Of a stretch of DNA of 64,000 nucleotides, positions 8,097 to 15,919 are shown one piece after another. The notes below the pieces were generated by a model. That model did no database searches and was not told the DNA's origin. It saw only the letters and a program-made list of their open reading frames with translations. Within the stretch, counting starts at the first letter, position 1, and the number at the start of each line of letters is the position of its first letter. The translations under genes and the position numbers were made by a program. Origin of the DNA: Kitasatospora phosalacinea (GTDB taxonomy: Bacteria > Actinomycetota > Actinomycetes > Streptomycetales > Streptomycetaceae); contig NZ_JNYE01000047.1 in the NCBI RefSeq assembly GCF_000717185.1, forward strand, positions 1-64,000, given 5' to 3'.

Positions 8097-9358
8097 GGCG
8101 CGACCTCGGCGTCCACCGCGATGCGGACGGCGGCGGCCGCGTCCTCGGCGGCGGCGCGGGCCTGGGCCGGGCCCGCGGCGAGCACCATGACCTCGCCGAT
8201 CCGGTCCCACGAGGAGCGCAGTTCCGCGACCCGGTCGCCGGGGGCCACCGTGACGGCGGCGCGCAGCACGCCGGTCCGCTGCTGCACCTCCTCGACGCCC
8301 GTCACCTCCCGCACCGTGCCCGCGGGCGCGGTCAGGAAGCGGATCGCGGCGCCCATCGGTGCGCCGCCGGGCAGCTTCGGGCTGCCGCCGGCCAGCAGCT
8401 CGACGAGGGTGCGGATGACGTTGCCGCCGTACGCCGCGTCGAGCAGGAAGGTGATCGAGTCGCCGGGCACCCGGCCCGCGCACTCGATGAGGACCGGGCC
8501 CTGCTCGTCGAGCATCCACTCGGCGTGCAGGATGCCGGTGTCGTACCCGATGGCCCGGACGAAGCGCGCCATGGCCTCCTCGAAGCCCCGCCGCACGTCG
8601 TCCGGGAGGTCGGCCGGGACGACGTGGCCCAGCTCGACCGGGTAGCGGCCGCCCGCGGTGAGCTTGTCCGTGACGTTCAGGAACAGGACCTCCCCGCCGC
8701 GGACCAGGGCCTCGACGCTGTACTCGTGGCCGTACAGGCGGCGCTCGGCCATGTAGCGCCAGGCGAGCTCCCGGTCGGGCAGCATCAGGTCGTCCTGGGC
8801 GGCCACCGTCAGCTCCCAGGCCGCGGCGATGTCGTCGCCCGGCTCCAGCAGCTGGACGCCCAGCGAGGCGTGCCGGTTCGCGGGCTTGAGGACGACGGGG
8901 CCGCCGGCGGCGAACGCCTCGGCGTCCGCGGGCCCGTAGACCTCGGTCCACTCGGGGTTGCGCAGCCCCCCGGCCTGCGCGGCCGCCCGGAGCCGCAGCT
9001 TGTCGGTGAGGGCGGCGGCGGCCCCGGCGCCGGCACCGGGCCGCCCGAACCGCTCGGCCAGGACGGCCGCGCCGTGGACGCCGTACTCCAGGCCGGCGAT
9101 GACGAGCGCGACGGGCCCTCCCGCCAGGTGCTCCTCGACGGCCGCCACCAGGGCGAGGTCCTGGTGGTAGGGGGCGGCGACGACGGAGCCGACGCAGCGC
9201 AGGTCGGCCGCGGCGTCGTGCACCGCCCGCTTGCGGATGATGTCGGGGTCCTCGACCACCACCACGCTGTTCTCCGGCAGGAACTGCTCCATCTGGTTCA
9301 GCAGCAGTTTGCCGAAGCCGACCATGACCACCCGGCCGGCGGGGAGTTCCATCTGCAT
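8093..9358 (-). CDS. ATP-grasp ligase 1 of the NRPS operon
   Basis: 421-residue ATP-grasp enzyme. The ATP-binding lysine strand appears as VVLKPANRHASLGVQLL (about 158-174), and the Mg-binding segment as LHAEWMLDEQGPVLIECAGRVPGDS (about 268-292). There, IECAGR replaces the usual E-x-N-x-R, so Asn is replaced by Ala. Such enzymes activate a carboxylate as acyl phosphate and join it to an amine, often forming peptide bonds. Here it probably adds an amino acid to, or caps, the nonribosomal peptide, or makes a precursor. It follows the P450 gene after 88 bases and overlaps the MFS gene by 4 nt. Start ATG 9358 has AAAGAG upstream; ATG 9352 is an alternative. Confidence 0.85.
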   Translation of the reverse strand: MQMELPAGRVVMVGFGKLLLNQMEQFLPENSVVVVEDPDIIRKRAVHDAAADLRCVGSVVAAPYHQDLALVAAVEEHLAGGPVALVIAGLEYGVHGAAVLAERFGRPGAGAGAAAALTDKLRLRAAAQAGGLRNPEWTEVYGPADAEAFAAGGPVVLKPANRHASLGVQLLEPGDDIAAAWELTVAAQDDLMLPDRELAWRYMAERRLYGHEYSVEALVRGGEVLFLNVTDKLTAGGRYPVELGHVVPADLPDDVRRGFEEAMARFVRAIGYDTGILHAEWMLDEQGPVLIECAGRVPGDSITFLLDAAYGGNVIRTLVELLAGGSPKLPGGAPMGAAIRFLTAPAGTVREVTGVEEVQQRTGVLRAAVTVAPGDRVAELRSSWDRIGEVMVLAAGPAQARAAAEDAAAAVRIAVDAEVAP

Positions 9359-9388
9359 TGGCTCTTTTCTTTCGTCGGAGGGCGCGGC

Positions 9389-9414
9389 GGTCCCGGAGCG
9401 ACGGCTCCGGGACC
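9389..9414 (-). terminator. Hairpin between the P450 and ATP-grasp 1 genes
   Basis: Perfect 11-bp arms GGTCCCGGAGC and GCTCCGGGACC close a 4-nt loop in the only sizeable gap (88 bases) of the NRPS operon's downstream half. It may attenuate expression of the last two genes or protect the upstream mRNA 3' end. No T-tract is present. Confidence 0.5.
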
Positions 9415-9446
9415 ACCGGGATCGGACGGGATCGGGCGGGCGGGGA

Positions 9447-10688
9447 TCAGGCCGGGCGCAGGGCGATGTCGAACCGGTCGATCCCGGCGATGAAGTTCGA
9501 CGGCCTGCGGACCAGACCGGACCGGGCCTCCACCGACTCCACCCGCGTGAGCAGTTCGGTGAAGAGCGAGCGCATCTCCAGCCGGGCCAGGACGGCGCCC
9601 AGGCAGAAGTGCGGTCCGATGGTGAAGGACAGGTGGTCGTTGGGCGTGCGGCCGGGTCGGAACTCGTCGGGCGCCTCGAAGACCAGCGGGTCGCGGTTGG
9701 CCGCCGAGAGCCAGACGCAGACCGTGTCGCCCTCCTTCAGCTCCGTCCCGCCGAGCACGGCCGGGCGGGTCACCGTGCGGATGAGGTGCATGGCCGGGGT
9801 GTCGAAGCGGAGCATCTCCTCGATCATCGCGGGGATCCGCCCGTGGTCCTCGCGCAGCCACTGCCAGGCGCCCGGCGCAGTGGCGAGCCGGAACAGGCCC
9901 GCCGCCACGGCGTTCTTCGTGGTCTCGTAGCCGCCGATGGCCAGGTTGAGGCAGTTGAGCAGCACCTCGTCCGTGCTCAGGCGCTCGCCGTCCAGCTCGA
10001 TGTCCATCAGGCGGCGGACCATGCCGTTCGGGTCCAGCCGGTGCGGTTCGCCCTCGATGATCTCCACGAAGTACATCAGGAGGTCGTTGTTGGCGGCTTC
10101 GCTGCAGCGGCGGCGCTCGGCCAGGGTCGGGGCCGCCGCGCCCGCCGCCTCGGTGCCGGTGATGGCGCTGCTGGCCATCGCGGCGACGCCCTCGCGGTCC
10201 TCCTCGGGGATGCCGAGGATGGAGCCGATGGCCAGCCGCGGCATCGGGGCGGTCAGCGTGCTCACCGCGTCGACCTCGCCCTGCCGCACGGCGGCCTCGG
10301 CCAGCCGCCGGGCGTGCTGCTCGATGACCGGGGTGAGCGAGTGGACGAACTGCGGGGTGAGCGCCCCGGTGACCAGCTTGCGCAGCCGGGCGTGCCGCGG
10401 CTTGTCGGTCAGCTCGATCATCAGGCCCGCCGCGGGGTCGCGGACGCCGAGCGTGCTGTCCAGCGTCATGCCCCACTCGGAGCTGTACGTGGCGACGTCG
10501 CGCAGGACGGTCCGGGTGTGGTCGTGCCGGGTCACCGAGTAGAAGCCGGGGGCGTCCGGCCGGTCCTGCCAGGGCAGTTCCGGCAGGTCCCGCATGGCGG
10601 CCCAGGCCCGGTAGGGCGGCTCCGGGACGAACTGCGCGGGGGAGGCGAGGTCCGGGAAGCCGGTGTGCTGCGCGTCGGCGGTGGTCAT
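9447..10688 (-). CDS. Cytochrome P450 tailoring the nonribosomal peptide
   Basis: 413-residue soluble bacterial P450. The haem-ligand loop is FTIGPHFCLGAVLARLE with the axial Cys, the K-helix ExxR is in IEEMLRFDTP, and the I-helix oxygen-activation motif is GGYETT, with Gly where Ala of A-G-x-x-T is usual. It needs ferredoxin and ferredoxin reductase, which are not in the operon. The start ATG overlaps the NRPS-C stop by 4 nt (ATGA), tying it to the assembly line. A likely role is hydroxylation of a carrier-bound residue or of the released peptide; which one is not shown by the sequence. Confidence 0.93.
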   Translation of the reverse strand: MTTADAQHTGFPDLASPAQFVPEPPYRAWAAMRDLPELPWQDRPDAPGFYSVTRHDHTRTVLRDVATYSSEWGMTLDSTLGVRDPAAGLMIELTDKPRHARLRKLVTGALTPQFVHSLTPVIEQHARRLAEAAVRQGEVDAVSTLTAPMPRLAIGSILGIPEEDREGVAAMASSAITGTEAAGAAAPTLAERRRCSEAANNDLLMYFVEIIEGEPHRLDPNGMVRRLMDIELDGERLSTDEVLLNCLNLAIGGYETTKNAVAAGLFRLATAPGAWQWLREDHGRIPAMIEEMLRFDTPAMHLIRTVTRPAVLGGTELKEGDTVCVWLSAANRDPLVFEAPDEFRPGRTPNDHLSFTIGPHFCLGAVLARLEMRSLFTELLTRVESVEARSGLVRRPSNFIAGIDRFDIALRPA

Positions 10689-13600
10689 CGCTCCGCTCCG
10701 TTCGAGGCGGCGGACGGGGACTGCCCGGCGGTGCCGGCGAGCGTCTCCAGGACGATCTCGACGACCTTGGCCGGTCGGGTGCGGGTGAAGTAGTGGCCGC
10801 CGCCGGGCACCTCCAGCATCCGCGGGACGCCGGTGAAGGGCTCCCACTCCCGGTAGCTGTCCGCGAAGCCCTTGGTGACCGGGTCGTCGGCCGCGTACAC
10901 GGCCGTGGTCGGCACCGCCAGCGGCGCGCCGGGGGCCTCCCCGTAGGCGGTCAGGTAGTACGCGTTGGCACTGGTCGAGTCGTGCCGGAAGGTGCGCACC
11001 AGCAGGTCCGCGTAGGAGGCGCCGAGCTCGTCGAACCCGGTGAAGCCGGTCTCGACGGTCAGCCAGTGCTTGATCTCCTCGTACGTCATCGAGGAGACGT
11101 AGTCGATGGACTCCCGCAGGGCCGCGGCGTCGTACAGCAGCTTGGCGCCGATGAACAGGTGCGCCACGTCGACGCCGCGGGCCCGCAGCAGCCGGGCCAC
11201 CTCGATGGCCAGCGCGGAGCCCACGCAGTGGCCCCACAGGACGATCCGGCCGCGCTCCTGGGCCAGCAGCTCCTCGACCACCAGGGCCGCGATGTCGGTG
11301 ACCGGCCGCAGCTCGTCGGCCCCGGACTTGGGGTCGTGGCCGGGCAGTTCGACGCCCAGCACGGCGAAGGAGGCGTCCTTGCGCCGCATCGCGTCGGCGA
11401 CCGGGCGGAAGTGCACCGCGTGGCCGGCGCCGTAGGGGAAGCAGACCAGGGTCGCCGAGGGCCGGTCGTCGGCGGGCGTGAGCCGCACCAGGACGCCGGA
11501 GCCCTCGTCCTGGGTGAGCTTCTCGGCCAGGTCGGCCTGCTCGCCCAGCCGGGAGTTGCGCATCACGTCCTTGATCGTCAGCAGGCCGTTGAGCATCATC
11601 ACCGCGCGCATCGCCGCCAGCGAGTTGCCGCCGAGCTCGAAGAAGTCGTCGGTGAGCCTGATCGTGGTGGGGTCGATGCCGAGCACCTCGCCCCAGACCG
11701 CCGCCACCCGCAGGGCGGCCGAGGACAGCTCGCCGTCGGCCTCCCCGTCGGCCCCGGCCTCCGCCTCCGCGGGCGCCGCCGGCTCGGCCGCGTCCTCGAC
11801 GGCCTGCTCCAGCACGCCGCCGGGCAGCCAGCGCCCCCGGCCGACGACGGAACGGGTGCCGTCCGCGCCGACCAGGACGACGTCGCCGGTGGCGCCGATC
11901 GCCGCGGGCAGGCCCGCCGGGTCGAGGACCAGGACGGACGCGGGGGCCCCGCTGCCGGGCACGCCGGGCAGCGCGCGTGAGCCGAACTCCGCCAGCGCGG
12001 CGAGCTCCTCGTCGCCCAGCAGCGGCCCGGACACGTGCGACTGCGCGGGGTCGGCGGTCATCCGGTCGAGCGCGGCGAGGAAGTAGCCGCCGATGCGCAC
12101 GATGTGGTCGTTGTCGAACGCGTCGGTGTGGTAGTGCAGGCTCAGCTGCACCTCGTCGGTGTAGAAGTGCCGGGAGAACTCCGAACGGAACGGGAACTCC
12201 GTGATGGCCACGGCGCGGACGTCCAGCAGCGAGAACTCGGGCAGCTCGCGCAGCTTCTTCAGCGAGTAGAAGTGCGTGAAGTTGAAGACGGTCTCGAACA
12301 GCGGCACCTGGGTCTGCAGGTCCTGCTTCATCTTCGCCATCGGGTAGCGGCGGTGCGGCAGGAAGGAGGTCTCGGTGTCGTAGACCTGCCGGACGAGCTC
12401 CTCCCAGCTGCCGTCGGCGAGCTCCACCCGCATCGGCACCGAGTTGAGGAACAGGCCGCACGCCTTCTCGGCGTCCGCGGCCTCGGGGCGGCCGCTGTGC
12501 TCGTAGCCGGTCATGACGTCGCGCTCGCCGGTCACCACGGCGTGCACCTTCATGTGGGCGGCCAGCAGGACGGTCTTCACCGGCACGCCGAGGCGCCCGG
12601 CCAGCGCGACGATCCGGTCGGAGAGCCCGCGCGGCAGCGGCACGTCCTGCAGGACGACGTCGAAGGCCGCCTCCTCGTCCCGCGGCCGCAGCCGCGGGAT
12701 CACCGTCTGCGGGCGGTCCGCCAGCCGGTCGAGCCAGTACCGGCGGTCCTCCGCCGAGTTGATCGACTGCTGCTCCAGGCCGATGAAGTTGCGCAGGTGG
12801 TTGGGGACCGGCTCGCCGGTGTAGACGCCGTCGGTGCACAGGGCGTGGTAGATCTCGAACAGCTTGGTGTGCACCAGGTTGATGCTCCAGCCGTCCAGCG
12901 CCGAGTTGTGCTGGCTGATGCTGTAGCGGTACAGGTCGTCGCGCAGGACGTGGACGTGCAGCCGGATCAGGCCCGGGTACTCCCAGTCGAAGGCGTGGGC
13001 CTTCTCCTCGCGCTCCCACTGCTCGTACCAGGCGTCCTGGGCCGCGTCGTCCAGGTGGCGGATGTCGGCGATGAACACCGGCGGCGGGTCCACCGACTTG
13101 TGGACGAGCTGCAGGTAGTCGCGGAAGCCGCTGAGCCGGTAGCTGGTGCGGAAGATCGGGTTGTGGTCGACCAGGATCCGCACCGCCTCGGTGAAGGCCG
13201 CCGCGTCGAAGGAACTGCTGATCAGGTAGCCGATGATGTCGTGGTACTGGGAGCTGCCCCGGGTCATCTCGCTCTGGAAGATGGTGCCCGCGGACAGCAT
13301 CGACATCGGGTAGGCGTCCTCGACGTCCTCCGGCAGGCGGCCGCGCTCCTCCTCGCTGATCAGCTCGAACGGGGCGAACTCGTGCCGCAGCTCCTCCCGG
13401 GTGCCGCCCGCGTCCAGCACGGCCGCCAGGGCGGCGACGGTGGGGTTCGCGAAGAGCTGCTGGAAGGTGAAGGCCAGGCCGAGCTTGCGCGCCTTGGCCA
13501 GCACGGTGACGAAATGGATCGAGGTGCCGCCGAGCGTGAAGAAGCTGTCGTGCACGCCGATCCGGTCGAGGCCGAGCACCTCGGCGATCAGGGCCGCCAG

Positions 13601-15892
13601 CGCCCGCTCGCTGTCGGTGCGGGGCTCCACGTGGCCGACGGCCTCCGTGACGGGCTCCGGCAGGGCGCCCCGGTCGAGCTTGCCGTTCGGCGAGAGCGGG
13701 AAGGCGTCCAGCACGACCACGCGGGTCGGGACCATGTACTCGGGCAGCGCCCCGGCGAGGTGCTCGCGCAGCTGCTGCTCCGCGGGCCGCTCACCGGCGC
13801 CCCCGGCCGCCACGGCGTAGCCGACCAGGCGCTGGTGCCCGTCCGCGCCGGTGCGCACCACGACCGCGGCGTCGCCCACGCCCGGGTGGTCGAGCAGGCG
13901 GCGCTCGACCTCCCCGAGCTCGATGCGGTAGCCGCGGAGCTTGACCTGGGAGTCGTTGCGGCCCAGGTACTCCAGCGAGCCGTCCGGGAGCCGCCGGACG
14001 AGGTCGCCGGTGCGGTAGGCGCGGGACTCGCCCGGGAAGGGGTCCGCCACGAACCGCTCGGCGGTCAGCTCCGCCCGGTGCAGGTAGCCGCGGGCCAGGC
14101 CGTCACCGGCGATGTACAGCTCGCCCGGCAGGCCCACCGGCCGCTCCCGGCGCCGCTCGTCGAGCACGTACAGCCGGGTGTTGTCGATCGGCAGCCCGAT
14201 CGGGACCACGGTGTCGTCGGCGCCCGTGCGGTGGTGGCTGACGTCCACGGTCGCCTCGGTGGGACCGTAGAGGTTCACCAGCTCGGCGTGGCCCAGGAGT
14301 TCGGCGAAGCGGCGCACGTGGTGCGCGCCCAGCGCCTCGCCGCTGGCGAAGACCCGGCGCAGCGAGGCCAGGCGCCCCTGCGAGCCGGTGGCCGCCACGT
14401 AGTCGAGGAACGCGCCGAGCATCGTCGGCACGAAGTGCAGGGTGGTGACCCCGTGCCGCTCCACGGCGGCCACGATGGCCTCCGGCTCGCGCTCGCCGCC
14501 CGGCGCCAGCAGGGCGACGCGCGCGCCCTCGATGTGCCACCAGAACAGCTCCCACACCGAGACGTCGAAGGAGACCGGCGTCTTCTGCAGGACCGTGTCG
14601 GTGCCGCCGATGGCGTACGCCCGCTGCATCCAGTGCAGCCGGTTGACGACGCTGCGGTGCTCCACCACCACGCCCTTGGGGGCGCCCGTGGACCCGGAGG
14701 TGTAGATGACGTACGCGGCGTCGGTCGCCGACCCCGCCTCCAGCGGCTCCCCGGCGTCCCCGGCGTCCGCGGACAGCTCCAGCACGGTCACGGACGGCGG
14801 CACCAGGGCGGCCCGGTCGGCCTGCGCCAGGACGACCGCCGCCTTGCTGTCCTCCAGCATGTACGTCATGCGGGCGGGCGGCAGCGAGACGTCCAGCGGC
14901 AGGTAGGCGCCCCCGGCCTTCAGGACGGCGACGATCGCGACCAGCATCTCCACCGACCGCTCGGCCAGGACGCCGACCACGGCCTCGCGGCCGACGCCCC
15001 GCTCCCGCAGGGTGCGGGCCAGCCGGGTGGTGGCCCGGTCGAGCTCCGCGAAGGTGAGGGAGACGTCGCCGGAGACGACGGCCACCGCGTCGGGGGCGGC
15101 CGCCACCGTGCGGGCGAACAGCTCCGGCAGGGTCACGTCGTCGGGGAACGGCGCGGCGGTGTCGTTGGCCGCGGCGACCACGGCCTCGTCCGCCGCGGTG
15201 CGCAGGTCCAGCTCGGCGAGCGGGGCGTCCGGGGCCGCCAGGGCCGCGGTGAGCAACTGTGCGTAGTGGGCGGCGAGCCGGGCGGCGCTCTGCGCCGAGA
15301 AGCGCTCCGGCTCCGTCCGCACGTCCAGGGTGAAACCGGCCCCGGCGCGCCGGACGTGGAACAGCACGTCGGCGGCGACCGCCTCGACGGCCTCCGCGGC
15401 GTGCAGGCCCTCCAGCGCCACGACCACCTCGACCTCGGCACCGGCCAGCTCGACCGGGTAGTCCTGGTGGGCGAGCACGTCCAGGGTGGCCCGGCCCAGG
15501 CGGCCCAGCAGGGACTTCAGGGTGTCGTCGGCGAGCAGTTCGAGCCGGGTCGGCAGGATCCGGGCCAGCGGCTGGGGCAGGGTCGGCGGCTGCCCGACGA
15601 CCAGGTCGCGCTCCCCGGTGTACGCGTTCAGCAGCGCGAGCGCGCCCGCGCCGAGCAGCGTGTGCAGGGCGGTCGCGTCGCCGCGGCTGACGGCGGTCAG
15701 CCGCTCGGCCAGCGCGGGGTCGAGGTCGAGCACCGCCGCGGAGGCGGTGCGCCCGGTGCGGGCGGCCGCGGGGCGGTCGGCCGGGAACCCGGTGCCGCGG
15801 GACCCGTCGAGGGAGCGGGCCCAGAACGCGGCCGAGGCGGGCCGCTGCGAGGCGGCGATCTTCCGCTGCCCGACGGTCAGGTGAGAACTCAT
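10685..15892 (-). CDS. NRPS-C: half C - A(Ser) - PCP - variant C - A remnant - PCP - TE(Cys)
   Basis: 1735-residue terminal synthetase. Residues 1-240 resemble only the second lobe of a condensation domain and lack HHxxxDG. The adenylation domain (about 260-745) has A3 YTSGSTGAPKG, A7 YRTGDL and A10 NGKLDR. Its ten-residue specificity code reads D-V-W-H-F-S-L-V-D-K, identical to the serine code of EntF. PCP1 has LGGTS. A full-length C domain (about 860-1300) has HNSALDG at 995-1001, so the catalytic second His is Asn. A degenerate piece of about 85 residues resembles the A7-A8 part of an adenylation domain. PCP2 has DDFFELGGNS. The thioesterase (about 1475-1735) has WGHCVG with Cys1556 where Ser is usual, plus Asp (AADDP) and His (GGGHYF). 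Start ATG 15892; the gap after NRPS-B is 27 nt. Confidence 0.93.
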   Translation of the reverse strand: MSSHLTVGQRKIAASQRPASAAFWARSLDGSRGTGFPADRPAAARTGRTASAAVLDLDPALAERLTAVSRGDATALHTLLGAGALALLNAYTGERDLVVGQPPTLPQPLARILPTRLELLADDTLKSLLGRLGRATLDVLAHQDYPVELAGAEVEVVVALEGLHAAEAVEAVAADVLFHVRRAGAGFTLDVRTEPERFSAQSAARLAAHYAQLLTAALAAPDAPLAELDLRTAADEAVVAAANDTAAPFPDDVTLPELFARTVAAAPDAVAVVSGDVSLTFAELDRATTRLARTLRERGVGREAVVGVLAERSVEMLVAIVAVLKAGGAYLPLDVSLPPARMTYMLEDSKAAVVLAQADRAALVPPSVTVLELSADAGDAGEPLEAGSATDAAYVIYTSGSTGAPKGVVVEHRSVVNRLHWMQRAYAIGGTDTVLQKTPVSFDVSVWELFWWHIEGARVALLAPGGEREPEAIVAAVERHGVTTLHFVPTMLGAFLDYVAATGSQGRLASLRRVFASGEALGAHHVRRFAELLGHAELVNLYGPTEATVDVSHHRTGADDTVVPIGLPIDNTRLYVLDERRRERPVGLPGELYIAGDGLARGYLHRAELTAERFVADPFPGESRAYRTGDLVRRLPDGSLEYLGRNDSQVKLRGYRIELGEVERRLLDHPGVGDAAVVVRTGADGHQRLVGYAVAAGGAGERPAEQQLREHLAGALPEYMVPTRVVVLDAFPLSPNGKLDRGALPEPVTEAVGHVEPRTDSERALAALIAEVLGLDRIGVHDSFFTLGGTSIHFVTVLAKARKLGLAFTFQQLFANPTVAALAAVLDAGGTREELRHEFAPFELISEEERGRLPEDVEDAYPMSMLSAGTIFQSEMTRGSSQYHDIIGYLISSSFDAAAFTEAVRILVDHNPIFRTSYRLSGFRDYLQLVHKSVDPPPVFIADIRHLDDAAQDAWYEQWEREEKAHAFDWEYPGLIRLHVHVLRDDLYRYSISQHNSALDGWSINLVHTKLFEIYHALCTDGVYTGEPVPNHLRNFIGLEQQSINSAEDRRYWLDRLADRPQTVIPRLRPRDEEAAFDVVLQDVPLPRGLSDRIVALAGRLGVPVKTVLLAAHMKVHAVVTGERDVMTGYEHSGRPEAADAEKACGLFLNSVPMRVELADGSWEELVRQVYDTETSFLPHRRYPMAKMKQDLQTQVPLFETVFNFTHFYSLKKLRELPEFSLLDVRAVAITEFPFRSEFSRHFYTDEVQLSLHYHTDAFDNDHIVRIGGYFLAALDRMTADPAQSHVSGPLLGDEELAALAEFGSRALPGVPGSGAPASVLVLDPAGLPAAIGATGDVVLVGADGTRSVVGRGRWLPGGVLEQAVEDAAEPAAPAEAEAGADGEADGELSSAALRVAAVWGEVLGIDPTTIRLTDDFFELGGNSLAAMRAVMMLNGLLTIKDVMRNSRLGEQADLAEKLTQDEGSGVLVRLTPADDRPSATLVCFPYGAGHAVHFRPVADAMRRKDASFAVLGVELPGHDPKSGADELRPVTDIAALVVEELLAQERGRIVLWGHCVGSALAIEVARLLRARGVDVAHLFIGAKLLYDAAALRESIDYVSSMTYEEIKHWLTVETGFTGFDELGASYADLLVRTFRHDSTSANAYYLTAYGEAPGAPLAVPTTAVYAADDPVTKGFADSYREWEPFTGVPRMLEVPGGGHYFTRTRPAKVVEIVLETLAGTAGQSPSAASNGAER

Positions 15893-15895
15893 GGA

Positions 15896-15908
15896 AGGAG
15901 GTGCTCCT
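15896..15908 (-). promoter_or_regulatory. Self-complementary ribosome-binding site of NRPS-C
   Basis: In the mRNA the Shine-Dalgarno AGGAG is followed by CAC and then CUCCU, so it can fold on itself with a 3-nt loop just before the AUG at 15892. The stem is only 5 bp, but it could couple NRPS-C translation to ribosomes finishing NRPS-B 27 nt upstream. Confidence 0.35.
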
Positions 15909-15919
15909 CGGCGTGTGGA

